Part shown: in pieces, positions 26,063 to 30,965 of the stretch | Layout: each line of letters starts with the position of its first letter | How positions within the stretch are numbered: position 1 is the first letter of the stretch | DNA from: a virus | Strand: one strand, 5' to 3' | Virus record (IMG/VR): IMGVR_UViG_3300006931_000029 | Span: 29,124-93,123 of that record | DNA length: 64,000 nt | Notes under the pieces: model-generated | Seen by the model: only the letters and a program-made list of their open reading frames with translations | Database searches by the model: none | What the model was told of the DNA's origin: nothing | Translations under genes and position numbers: made by a program

Positions 26063-26126
26063 TGGAGGGAGCGTCCGTGCTCGGCACCCTGAGCGCTCAG
26101 CCACAACCTCAAGCTGTGGACTCCCA
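26063..26126 (-). pseudogene. D-arm-less tRNA-Ser (UGA)-like RNA
   Basis: 64 nt with encoded CCA. An anticodon arm CACAG-CTTGAGG-TTGTG (UGA) and a long variable arm CTGAG-CG-CTCAG are intact, but the 5' acceptor strand and half the D-arm seen in the other serine tRNAs are missing. The remaining GGGAGTC could pair with the 3' strand CGCTCCC. The T-arm does not fold well. Either a decayed copy or a D-armless tRNA; a full tRNA-Ser (UGA) exists at 27123. Confidence 0.5.
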
Positions 26127-26136
26127 TTTTCAAAAT

Positions 26137-26210
26137 TGGCTCCCGACCAAGGATTCGCACCTTGGCAAAACGAGTCAGAGTCGTTTGTGCTACTGTTACA
26201 CCAGTCGGGA
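26137..26210 (-). tRNA. tRNA-Gln (CUG)
   Basis: 74 nt, encoded CCA, loop CTCTGAC on AACGA/TCGTT. T-loop TGCGAAT, D-loop AACAGTA. Confidence 0.88.
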
Positions 26211-26211
26211 A

Positions 26212-26306
26212 TGGCGGAGGTGAGCAGGTTCGCACTGCGCCGAGCTTTACCCCGGGCCATGTTTAGCAAACATGTGGGACTCCTAGTTGTCCACCTTTCT
26301 ACCTCC
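26212..26306 (-). tRNA. tRNA-Ser (GCU)
   Basis: 95 nt class II, encoded CCA, loop TTGCTAA on CATGT/ACATG. T-loop TGCGAAC; D-arm GGAC-AACTAGGA-GTCC (A18) is separated from the acceptor by about 7 nt rather than 2, shared with Ser (CGA). Confidence 0.82.
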
Positions 26307-26310
26307 AAAA

Positions 26311-26385
26311 TGGTGCCCGCACCGGGAATCGCACCCGGCTCTCCGCCTTGAGAGGGCGGCGAACTAACTGATATTCGATGCGGGC
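26311..26385 (-). tRNA. tRNA-Glu (CUC)
   Basis: 75 nt, encoded CCA, loop CTCTCAA on CCGCC/GGCGG. T-loop TGCGATT, D-loop ATCAGTTA. Confidence 0.88.
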
Positions 26386-26390
26386 AAAAA

Positions 26391-26475
26391 TGGTCGGCAT
26401 GACAGGAATCGCACCTGCACGGATTTTATCCAACGCCTTCTGAGGACGCCGTGTCTACTGTTCCACCACATGCCG
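26391..26475 (-). tRNA. tRNA-Leu (CAG)
   Basis: 85 nt class II, encoded CCA, loop CTCAGAA. T-loop TGCGATT, D-loop AACAGTAGA. Confidence 0.87.
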
Positions 26476-26480
26476 AAAAA

Positions 26481-26556
26481 TGGTCCTCGCTGTAGGATTC
26501 GCACCCACAACTTCCTCCGTGTGAAAGAGGCACTCTAACTGTTGAGTTAAGCGAGG
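26481..26556 (-). tRNA. tRNA-Val (CAC)
   Basis: 76 nt, encoded CCA, loop TTCACAC. T-loop TGCGAAT, D-loop AACAGTTA. Confidence 0.87.
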
Positions 26557-26560
26557 AAAA

Positions 26561-26755
26561 TTATTCGACGGCTTCGCAGATGTCGCGAATGAGGGCAAAG
26601 TATGCGATGCATTCACCACCTAGTTTCGTCCCTGGAAGAGCATACTGTCCTGAGCATTGGCGCTCGAGGATAGTCCCCTTTGGGTAAGCAATGCCGACCT
26701 TCAAGTCTAGGTAGTCTTCAGTCAGTTGGACCGTTGCTGGTTTTTGAGTCATCAC
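26561..26755 (-). CDS. Small hypothetical protein inside tRNA array, 64 aa
   Basis: Starts GTG-ATG (26755/26752). MMTQKPATVQLTEDYLDLKVGIAYPKGTILERQ... reads like a small beta-barrel protein (SH3/KOW-like length), with no family recognised. Co-directional with flanking tRNAs, so it may be read from the same transcript. Confidence 0.55.
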   Translation of the reverse strand: MMTQKPATVQLTEDYLDLKVGIAYPKGTILERQCSGQYALPGTKLGGECIAYFALIRDICEAVE

Positions 26756-26770
26756 TTTTAGAATAAATCG

Positions 26771-26850
26771 TGCAGAAAGCGAAGGGCTGTTCGTTGGTTA
26801 GTCGCCGTTGAACAGGTAGCATCGTTGGACCCGGACTAACGGGTTCTGCA
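26771..26850. ncRNA. Structured RNA with kissing-loop potential
   Basis: Terminal stem TGCAGAA (26771-26777)/TTCTGCA (26844-26850). Inside: hairpin CCCG-GACTAA-CGGG (26830-26843) and CTGTTC/GAACAG (26787-26815) whose loop contains TTAGTC, exactly complementary to the first loop. 80 nt, tRNA-sized but not a tRNA. Strand undetermined. Confidence 0.5.
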
Positions 26851-26855
26851 CAAAG

Positions 26856-26948
26856 TGGCGGAGAGGTGCAGGTTCGCACTGCGCACGATTAAACGTGTCC
26901 GAGTTTTCGAGGCTCGTGGGACTCCTGATTGTCCTCCTTACTCTCTCC
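26856..26948 (-). tRNA. tRNA-Ser (CGA)
   Basis: 93 nt class II, encoded CCA, loop CTCGAAA. T-loop TGCGAAC; D-arm GGAC-AATCAGGA-GTCC with an extended acceptor-D linker. Confidence 0.82.
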
Positions 26949-26949
26949 G

Positions 26950-27039
26950 TGGCGGAAGGTAAAGGAGTTGCACCCTAGCCGGTTTCCCGACTGATCCGCT
27001 TTCCAAGCGGTCCCCACTCTACAGCAGGTCCTACCTTCC
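26950..27039 (-). tRNA. tRNA-Ser (GGA)
   Basis: 90 nt class II, encoded CCA, loop TTGGAAA. T-loop TGCAACT (G55); D-arm less regular. Confidence 0.8.
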
Positions 27040-27043
27040 AAAG

Positions 27044-27121
27044 TGGTGCACGCGGAGGGATTTGAACCCCCAACCCTTCGTTCCGAAGACGAATGCTCTG
27101 GTCCAATTGAGCTACGCGTGC
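27044..27121 (-). tRNA. tRNA-Arg (UCG), canonical elbow
   Basis: 78 nt, encoded CCA, loop CTTCGGA on TTCGT/ACGAA. T-loop TTCAAAT with D-loop AATTGGACCA (G18G19). Confidence 0.87.
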
Positions 27122-27122
27122 A

Positions 27123-27210
27123 TGGCGGAAGGTGTAGGATTCAAACCCACGGCCGGTTTCCCGACTCCGAGGTTCAAGCTCGGTGCAATAATTCGCTCTG
27201 CCAACCTTCC
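27123..27210 (-). tRNA. tRNA-Ser (UGA) with A19/U56
   Basis: 88 nt class II, encoded CCA, loop CTTGAAC on CCGAG/CTCGG. T-loop TTTGAAT (U56 instead of C56) and D-loop GAGCGAATTAT (A19 instead of G19), a compensated 19-56 pair. Confidence 0.82.
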
Positions 27211-27217
27211 AAGTTTT

Positions 27218-27423
27218 CGAACCAGTGTAGCCTGGATTCTGTTTTATCCGCACATTTCTCTAAGCCGCTACCACGACGTTTGAACGGGAAGCACTACCCT
27301 GACGTCTTAATTTGCGTTGCACCTACCGAGGTCCGCGAGCGTTAACTCTCCCTCGTGCTGCTTTGGTGTCCTAGCTTCCTCAGGCCGATACACTTTCTCG
27401 ACCCGCGTGCAGTCCTGTATTCG
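27218..27423 (-). ncRNA. rnpB: Miniature RNase P RNA
   Basis: About 206 nt. Read on the minus strand it shows, in order, the 5' P4 consensus block GAGGAAGCTAGGAC (27365-27381 region), GTTAACGCTC, GTGCAACGCAAATTAAGACG, then GGCTTAGAGAAATG and the 3' P4 block ACAGAATCCAGGCTACA (27226-27242), matching the catalytic-domain signatures of bacterial RNase P RNA. Ends CGAATACAG/CTGGTTCG can form P1. The specificity domain is reduced to one ~30-nt hairpin (GACGT...ACGTC). RNase P makes tRNA 5' ends. Its 5' part overlaps the response-regulator 3' end. Confidence 0.85.
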
Positions 27424-27838
27424 AAGATGGTTCTTGCGCCAATTTGATGCTAAAAACATCAAAAATGCTGCCGATTGATTCAGGCGAAAAGTCTGACGGT
27501 TTTCGAATCATGACGGCAAAATCGATCTTGCGCACGGCATCTATCAATTTTTCGTCAATATATCCGGACACAATGCTGACCGGAGTCATTATTTTGTTGG
27601 CTCTCATTTCCCGAAAAACGTCTAAGCCGCTACCATCTGGTAGCTTCATGTCCAACAGCACCACGTGAAACTCTCGCTGCGCCAGTTGATTGATCGCTTC
27701 CTGGCACGTCTTAGCCCAGAACACGTGGCATCTGTAACTCTTTGAGGCGTTAATCAACAACTCCGCCAGTAGCTCATCGTCCTCAACGAGAAGCACGTCT
27801 TTTATGAGATTCTTAGCGTATTCCGCAAGAGTTTTCAT
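27380..27838 (-). CDS. Response-regulator receiver-domain protein inside tRNA array
   Basis: 152 aa from MKTLAEYAKNL. CheY-like fold: acidic pair VEDDE, phosphoacceptor in VVLLDMKLPDGSG (Asp ~67), Ser of VSGY and Lys of IRKPSDF. No output domain. The last 44 bp lie within the RNase P RNA. A hairpin (27858-27875) precedes the gene. A stand-alone receiver in a phage could tap host two-component signalling. Confidence 0.8.
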   Translation of the reverse strand: MKTLAEYAKNLIKDVLLVEDDELLAELLINASKSYRCHVFWAKTCQEAINQLAQREFHVVLLDMKLPDGSGLDVFREMRANKIMTPVSIVSGYIDEKLIDAVRKIDFAVMIRKPSDFSPESIGSIFDVFSIKLAQEPSSNTGLHAGRESVSA

Positions 27839-27857
27839 TAAAACAAATATAGACCAT

Positions 27858-27875
27858 GGAACGACGAACCGTTCC
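27858..27875 (-). promoter_or_regulatory. Hairpin upstream of response regulator
   Basis: GGAACG-ACGAAC-CGTTCC, 6-bp stem, 20 bp before the start codon; may mark tRNA 3' processing or attenuate read-through from tRNA-Gln. Confidence 0.5.
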
Positions 27876-27883
27876 CTGAGAAG

Positions 27884-27957
27884 TGGCACCCGCGCAAGGA
27901 TTCGCACCTTGGCAAAGTGAGTCAAAGTCACTTGTGCTACTGTTACACCACACGGGT
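27884..27957 (-). tRNA. tRNA-Gln (UUG)
   Basis: 74 nt, encoded CCA, loop CTTTGAC on AGTGA/TCACT. T-loop TGCGAAT, D-loop AACAGTA. Confidence 0.88.
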
Positions 27958-28080
27958 AAAAACCCCGTCGACGGTCCGCGATCCATCTGGCAGGCAGGCG
28001 CATTACGACTCAGCGACGATCAATCGCCTACCGTGACTCGGTCGACTACGAATCTGCGTCCCCTGAACGGAGACAAAAGC

Positions 28081-28151
28081 TTTGCCGGCGGCGATCGCAT
28101 CCGCAGCTTGGGTTCCTCGAGCTCGCCCAAGACTTGCTACTCATCGGCAAA
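28081..28151 (-). ncRNA. tRNA-like RNA without CCA and without a proper anticodon loop
   Basis: Acceptor-like stem TTTGCCG/CGGCAAA, a T-arm of this array's style (GCGGA-TGCGATC-GCCGC on the minus strand), and an anticodon-position hairpin CTTGGG/CCCAAG with a 13-nt loop. D-arm minimal, no CCA. 120 bp upstream (27958-28080) hold short inverted repeats but nothing I can name. Confidence 0.5.
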
Positions 28152-28152
28152 A

Positions 28153-28228
28153 TGGTCCTCGCGGCAGGATTCGCACCTGCGACCTCTTCCATGTCAAGGA
28201 AGCGCGCTAACTGCTGTGCTACGCGAGG
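28153..28228 (-). tRNA. tRNA-Val (GAC)
   Basis: 76 nt, encoded CCA, loop TTGACAT on CTTCC/GGAAG. T-loop TGCGAAT, D-loop AGCAGTTA. Confidence 0.88.
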
Positions 28229-28229
28229 A

Positions 28230-28306
28230 TGGCTCCGGCAGAAGGGTTCGCACCTTCATCTTCTCGGTTAACAGCCGAGCGCTCTACTAAGTTGAGCTAC
28301 ACCGAA
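28230..28306 (-). tRNA. tRNA-Asn (GUU)
   Basis: 77 nt, encoded CCA, loop CTGTTAA on CTCGG/CCGAG. T-loop TGCGAAC, D-loop AACTTAGTA. A canonical-elbow Asn tRNA exists at 29407. Confidence 0.87.
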
Positions 28307-28312
28307 ACAAAA

Positions 28313-28389
28313 TGGTCCTCTCAGCCGGAGTCGCACCGACAACCTCGTCCTTCGCAGAGACGCGCTCTATCTAGTTGAGCTATGAGAGG
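28313..28389 (-). tRNA. tRNA-Arg (GCG)
   Basis: 77 nt, encoded CCA, loop CTGCGAA. T-loop TGCGACT, D-loop AACTAGATA. G34 for arginine CGN is unusual; bacteria normally use A34/inosine. Confidence 0.85.
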
Positions 28390-28393
28390 AAAT

Positions 28394-28470
28394 TGGGGCG
28401 GCTAACGGGATTCGCACCCGCGGTCCTCTGATTCACAATCAGATGCTTTTACTGCTAAGCTATAGCCGCC
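28394..28470 (-). tRNA. tRNA-His (GUG)
   Basis: 77 nt with the His-specific G-1:C73 pair and encoded CCA; loop TTGTGAA on TCTGA/TCAGA. T-loop TGCGAAT, D-loop AGCAGTAAA. Confidence 0.9.
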
Positions 28471-28476
28471 ATAAAT

Positions 28477-28561
28477 TGGTGCGGATAGGGAGAATCGCAC
28501 TCCCATGGCTGTCAACCGTTACGTTCTCAACGTAGTGTGTCTACTGTTCCACCATATCCGC
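28477..28561 (-). tRNA. tRNA-Leu (GAG)
   Basis: 85 nt class II, encoded CCA, loop TTGAGAA. T-loop TGCGATT, D-loop AACAGTAGA. Confidence 0.86.
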
Positions 28562-28624
28562 AAGAGCTGGGATTTGCACCCTTTACCGCCTCGCTCAGGC
28601 GTCTTGTCCGACGATGACTTTTGC
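28560..28624 (-). ncRNA. Short tRNA-like RNA or remnant
   Basis: 65 nt: acceptor GCAAAAG/CTCTTGC (one mismatch, 2-nt overlap with tRNA-Leu), D-like hairpin GTC/GAC, hairpin CGCCT-GAGCG-AGGCG in the anticodon position, T-arm with loop TGCAAAT. No anticodon loop and no CCA. Confidence 0.35.
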
Positions 28625-28731
28625 TACTCGCAACCATCGTCATTATTTTAGGTTGCTTTGGCGCACCACCGACTGATCCTTCGAGAGCTGACGACAGCAT
28701 TAAGGACCCTCTATGAACAAAATGAACAAAA

Positions 28732-28807
28732 TGGAGCCTAAGAAGGGATTTGCACCCATGACCCACGCTTTACGAAAGCGTTGCTCTACTAACTGAGCTA
28801 CTTAGGC
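28732..28807 (-). tRNA. tRNA-Thr (CGU)
   Basis: 76 nt, encoded CCA, loop TTCGTAA on ACGCT/AGCGT. T-loop TGCAAAT, D-loop AGTTAGTA. Confidence 0.87.
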
Positions 28808-28811
28808 AAAG

Positions 28812-29036
28812 TTAAGCTTCACCGCCTCGAGGCGGTGCGGGACGCTTGATCCCAAAGGTTAGGTTCTCGAATGCCCTACAGTCGTTCGAGTCAATGGACT
28901 TGAACCTGCCGTCATCTAGCTGAACCAAGAAAATTGGATTGTGGTCGATGCCGTAATCGATCATCAGGATTGCGCGTCCAGGACCGAGAGGTGTCTGCAC
29001 CCATATCGGCGCTGAGAACTCGTGGGTAATGGTCAT
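28812..29036 (-). CDS. Small conserved phage protein, 74 aa
   Basis: MTITHEFSAPIWVQTPLGPGRAILMIDYGIDHNPIFLVQLDDGRFKS..., an SH3-like barrel pattern seen in many phage hypothetical proteins. The 3' end encodes a perfect palindrome ACCGCCTC/GAGGCGGT (28821-28836) that could terminate or protect the transcript. Embedded in the tRNA array. Confidence 0.6.
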   Translation of the reverse strand: MTITHEFSAPIWVQTPLGPGRAILMIDYGIDHNPIFLVQLDDGRFKSIDSNDCRAFENLTFGIKRPAPPRGGEA

Positions 29037-29056
29037 TCCACTACCAGAACGCAAAA

Positions 29057-29132
29057 TGGAGCTGAACATGGGACTTGCACCCATCATCACCTGCTTACCA
29101 AGCAGGGTCCGCGCTATCTCGGAGTGATCAGC
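29057..29132 (-). tRNA. tRNA-Thr (GGU)
   Basis: 76 nt, encoded CCA, loop TTGGTAA on CCTGC/GCAGG. T-loop TGCAAGT, D-loop AGATAGCG. Confidence 0.86.
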
Positions 29133-29134
29133 AA

Positions 29135-29221
29135 TGGTCCGCCTGGAAGGACTTGCACCTACGTAGACCCGAAGGTCAATGCGTTTACAGCGCATCGCAA
29201 TTGCTACTCTGCCACAGGCGG
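29135..29221 (-). tRNA. tRNA-Tyr (GUA)
   Basis: 87 nt class II as expected for bacterial Tyr, encoded CCA, loop CTGTAAA on ATGCG/CGCAT. T-loop TGCAAGT, D-loop with AGTAGC (A18). Confidence 0.88.
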
Positions 29222-29226
29222 ATAAA

Positions 29227-29302
29227 TGGAAGCACCGACGGGATTTGCACCCGTGACCTTGGGCTTATGAGTCCCGCGCTCTACTAACTGAGCTACAGTG
29301 CC
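29227..29302 (-). tRNA. tRNA-Met (CAU), second copy
   Basis: 76 nt, encoded CCA, loop CTCATAA. Stem has G-C pairs with two mismatches; G1-U72 argues against initiator. T-loop TGCAAAT, D-loop AGTTAGTA. Could be tRNA-Ile (lysidine). Confidence 0.75.
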
Positions 29303-29310
29303 ACTGAGAA

Positions 29311-29400
29311 TGGTGGAACGGGAGGGACTTGCACCCCCGACGGTGGGTTCACCACATGGGCTTAAAAGGCCCGACCAATCGCTGCTATGGGGACCGTTCC
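29311..29400 (-). tRNA. Class II tRNA with UUU (Lys) anticodon
   Basis: 90 nt, encoded CCA, loop CTTTTAA on CGGGC/GCCCA, and a long variable arm with hairpin GGTG-AACC-CACC. Lysine tRNAs normally have a short variable loop, so identity is uncertain; T-loop TGCAAGT. Confidence 0.65.
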
Positions 29401-29406
29401 AAAAGT

Positions 29407-29481
29407 TGGCTGGGAAGGTTGGGATCGAACCAACGACCATCGAGTTAACAGCTCGCCGCTCTGCCACTGAGCTACATCCCA
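29407..29481 (-). tRNA. tRNA-Asn (GUU), canonical elbow
   Basis: 75 nt, encoded CCA, loop CTGTTAA. T-loop TTCGATC, D-loop AGTGGCA (G18G19). Confidence 0.87.
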
Positions 29482-29489
29482 ATGAAAAA

Positions 29490-29675
29490 TTTGCCTTGGC
29501 GTGGACCTTCAGCAGTGACCGCAGTCCAACCTCGCTTTTCCCGCTGAGCTTTCTGTTTCGACCGAAGTCTTCCGCCGCGATGTCTCGAACGACCAGGCCG
29601 GTATTAGCGACCCGAAGCGGTATGAACAACCTAGCGCGCCACACTTGAGTCTCCCTCGTAGAGCTCCAAGGCAAA
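29490..29675. ncRNA. Unassigned structured RNA, 186 nt
   Basis: Perfect 10-bp terminal helix TTTGCCTTGG (29490-29499)/CCAAGGCAAA (29666-29675) enclosing about 166 nt with several hairpins, including UUCG-loop stems (minus GAC-TTCG-GTC). Length and terminal helix recall 6S-type RNAs but I see no specific match. No CCA. Strand undetermined. Confidence 0.5.
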
Positions 29676-29676
29676 A

Positions 29677-29752
29677 TGGCGGGAATGAAGGGATTCGCAC
29701 CCTCGGTCTCTTGCGTGACAGGCAAGCGCTTTAACTGCTAAGCTACACCCCC
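29677..29752 (-). tRNA. tRNA-Asp (GUC)
   Basis: 76 nt, encoded CCA, loop CTGTCAC on CTTGC/GCAAG. T-loop TGCGAAT, D-loop AGCAGTTAA. Confidence 0.88.
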
Positions 29753-29759
29753 GTGAAAA

Positions 29760-29868
29760 TGGTTGAGGCCCAGCTTGTCGTCTGCGCTATGCCCAGCTGG
29801 AATCGAACCGAGTCTAGTTAGGGACTTGCACCCCGCTTCGCGACAAGATCGCACCGCACGATCCTCAA
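29760..29868 (-). ncRNA. 109-nt tRNA-like RNA with encoded CCA
   Basis: 5' TTGAGG pairs with CCTCAA followed directly by CCA. Interior: hairpin GATCG/CGATC, and a 7-bp stem CTTGTCG/CGACAAG enclosing two T-arm-like hairpins (loops TGCAAGT and TTCGATT). Not a standard tRNA; could be a permuted or composite tRNA-like RNA. Confidence 0.45.
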
Positions 29869-29871
29869 AAA

Positions 29872-29948
29872 TGGTCCGGACGACAGGATTCGCACCTGCG
29901 GCCTCTTGATCCCAAATCAAGCGTTCTACTAGGCTGAACTACATCCGG
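29872..29948 (-). tRNA. tRNA-Pro (UGG)
   Basis: 77 nt, encoded CCA, loop TTTGGGA on CTTGA/TCAAG. T-loop TGCGAAT, D-loop AGCCTAGTA. Confidence 0.88.
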
Positions 29949-29953
29949 ATAAA

Positions 29954-30065
29954 TTGTGCCGAAGACGTTTCTGCATTTGTAAGCCACTTGGTTCCCTGCG
30001 GGAATTGCTGGTAACAGGGAGACGGTTTCGAACCCGTGTCTTCATGACCCCCATCGCTGACACAA
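29954..30065 (-). ncRNA. Candidate circularly permuted tRNA-like RNA
   Basis: Terminal stem TTGTG/CACAA. On the minus strand the 3' half of a tRNA comes first: GAAGAC, T-loop GGGTTCGAAACC, then CCCTGTT-A-CCA; then a short linker and CGCAGGG (pairs with the acceptor 3' strand), a D-arm-like AACCAAGTGGC and GTCTTC, which pairs with GAAGAC as an anticodon-type stem. D-arm poorly formed; anticodon not assigned. Confidence 0.45.
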
Positions 30066-30068
30066 AAG

Positions 30069-30147
30069 TGGGAGCAGGAGTTGGATTTGAACCAACGATT
30101 TCGACCTTATGAGGATCGCGAGGACGGCCATGCTCCTCTACCCTGCC
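30069..30147 (-). tRNA. tRNA-Met (CAU), third copy, canonical elbow
   Basis: 79 nt, encoded CCA, loop CTCATAA on CGATC/GGTCG. T-loop TTCAAAT, D-loop AGCATGGCCGT (G18G19). Elongator Met or lysidine-type Ile. Confidence 0.82.
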
Positions 30148-30156
30148 ACAAAAAGA

Positions 30157-30291
30157 TTATTGACACGACTCGCACGGACCATCGTCTAAGTTGCAAGTTT
30201 TTGGCTTCTCGCCTTCAGGCGCAGGAGCATCTTGCACGAACTCGCCGATGTCGTCATCGGGAGACAGAGTCGACGGTTTTGGATCAGTCAT
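30157..30291 (-). CDS. Tiny acidic Cys-containing protein, 44 aa
   Basis: ATG at 30291 to TAA at 30157. MTDPKPSTLSPDDDIGEFVQ... ending CNLDDGPCESCQ. Follows the membrane-protein gene (30299) by 7 bp, so likely co-translated. Codon pattern and clean start support it; no family known. Confidence 0.5.
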   Translation of the reverse strand: MTDPKPSTLSPDDDIGEFVQDAPAPEGEKPKTCNLDDGPCESCQ

Positions 30292-30298
30292 GCGCTAT

Positions 30299-30475
30299 CT
30301 ACAAGTTCAATCCGTGCAGAACTCCGATTTTGTCCAGCGCATAAACCACGAAGATCAGAGCCAAGATAGCACCGATGATTTTCAACGGCGTACCTTGAGC
30401 GAACTGACCAGCTACCCAGAAGATCAGGTAGAGCACGAGACCGACTATGAGGATGACGATTAGTGATTCGATCAT
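30299..30475 (-). CDS. Small two-helix membrane protein, 58 aa
   Basis: MIESLIVILIVGLVLYLIFWVAGQF (TM1), short loop GTPLK, IIGAILALIFVVYALDKIGVL (TM2). Size and topology resemble small phage holin-like or membrane-modulating proteins. Embedded in the tRNA array. Confidence 0.65.
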   Translation of the reverse strand: MIESLIVILIVGLVLYLIFWVAGQFAQGTPLKIIGAILALIFVVYALDKIGVLHGLNL

Positions 30476-30511
30476 GGTAAACAGACATAGTCTGCCCCTC
30501 CTCGTTCCAAA

Positions 30512-30587
30512 TGGTGGGAACAGCTGGAGTTGCACCAGCGACACGCAGATTTTCAGTCTGCTGCTCTACTGACTGAGCTATGTCCCC
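30512..30587 (-). tRNA. tRNA-Phe (GAA)
   Basis: 76 nt, encoded CCA, loop CTGAAAA on GCAGA/TCTGC. T-loop TGCAACT, D-loop AGTCAGTA. Confidence 0.88.
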
Positions 30588-30591
30588 AAAG

Positions 30592-30722
30592 TGGTGGGAA
30601 GTGCAGGATTCGAACCTACTTGCTTGGCTTTTCAGGGCTTTGCTTTTCCGAAGTAACCCAGTCGGTCACTGCGATCTTGCGACCGAGAATTAGGTGACTA
30701 GGTGTTGTCTTGTTAAGACTTC
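30592..30722 (-). tRNA. tRNA-like gene with inserted motif (copy A)
   Basis: 131 nt. Acceptor GGGAAGT/ACTTCCC, T-arm GTAGG-TTCGAAT-CCTGC and encoded CCA are perfect, but ~55 nt of the repeated motif (30650-30702) is inserted; helix CCTAGTC/GACTGGG, GNRA hairpin, GCAGTGA, GTTACTTC. The anticodon arm cannot be resolved (a CTGAAAA loop lacks a stem). Confidence 0.6.
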
Positions 30723-30728
30723 CCAAAG

Positions 30729-30804
30729 TGGCACGGACGGCAGGAATTGCACCTGCGACCTGGAGATTTGGAGTTTCCCGCTCTACTAATTGAGCTACGT
30801 CCGT
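30729..30804 (-). tRNA. tRNA-Trp (CCA)
   Basis: 76 nt, encoded CCA, loop CTCCAAA on GGAAA/TCTCC. T-loop TGCAATT, D-loop AATTAGTA. Confidence 0.87.
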
Positions 30805-30805
30805 A

Positions 30806-30881
30806 TGGAGAGGGATGTCGGAATTGCACCGACGCATGACGCTTTTGCAGAACGTTGCCTTTCTGACTTGGCTAATCCCTC
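30806..30881 (-). tRNA. tRNA-Cys (GCA)
   Basis: 76 nt, encoded CCA, loop CTGCAAA. T-loop TGCAATT, D-loop AAGTCAGAAA. Confidence 0.87.
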
Positions 30882-30885
30882 AAAG

Positions 30886-30960
30886 TGGTGGAAGCAGTGG
30901 GACTTGCACCCACAACCCTTCGCTTAAGAGGCGAGAGCTCTACTATTGAGCTATACTTCC
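30886..30960 (-). tRNA. tRNA-Lys (CUU)
   Basis: 75 nt, encoded CCA, loop CTCTTAA. T-loop TGCAAGT, D-loop AATAGTA. Confidence 0.87.
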
Positions 30961-30965
30961 AAAAA

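Noticed and set aside
27883-28290. 135-codon plus-strand frame across tRNA genes
   Set aside because: Translation is made of antisense tRNA sequence; several similar frames across 25.8-32.6 kb were rejected for the same reason.
29490-29675. Second RNase P RNA or SRP RNA
   Set aside because: Lacks the paired P4 consensus blocks and the SRP GGAA tetraloop domain; left unassigned.
29760-29868. Ordinary tRNA
   Set aside because: Acceptor and CCA fit, but no T-arm abuts the acceptor and no 7-nt anticodon loop can be formed.
25242-30147. Initiator tRNA-fMet among the three CAU tRNAs
   Set aside because: None has the three G-C pairs beneath the anticodon loop in full together with an unpaired 1-72; elongator or lysidine-Ile is more likely.
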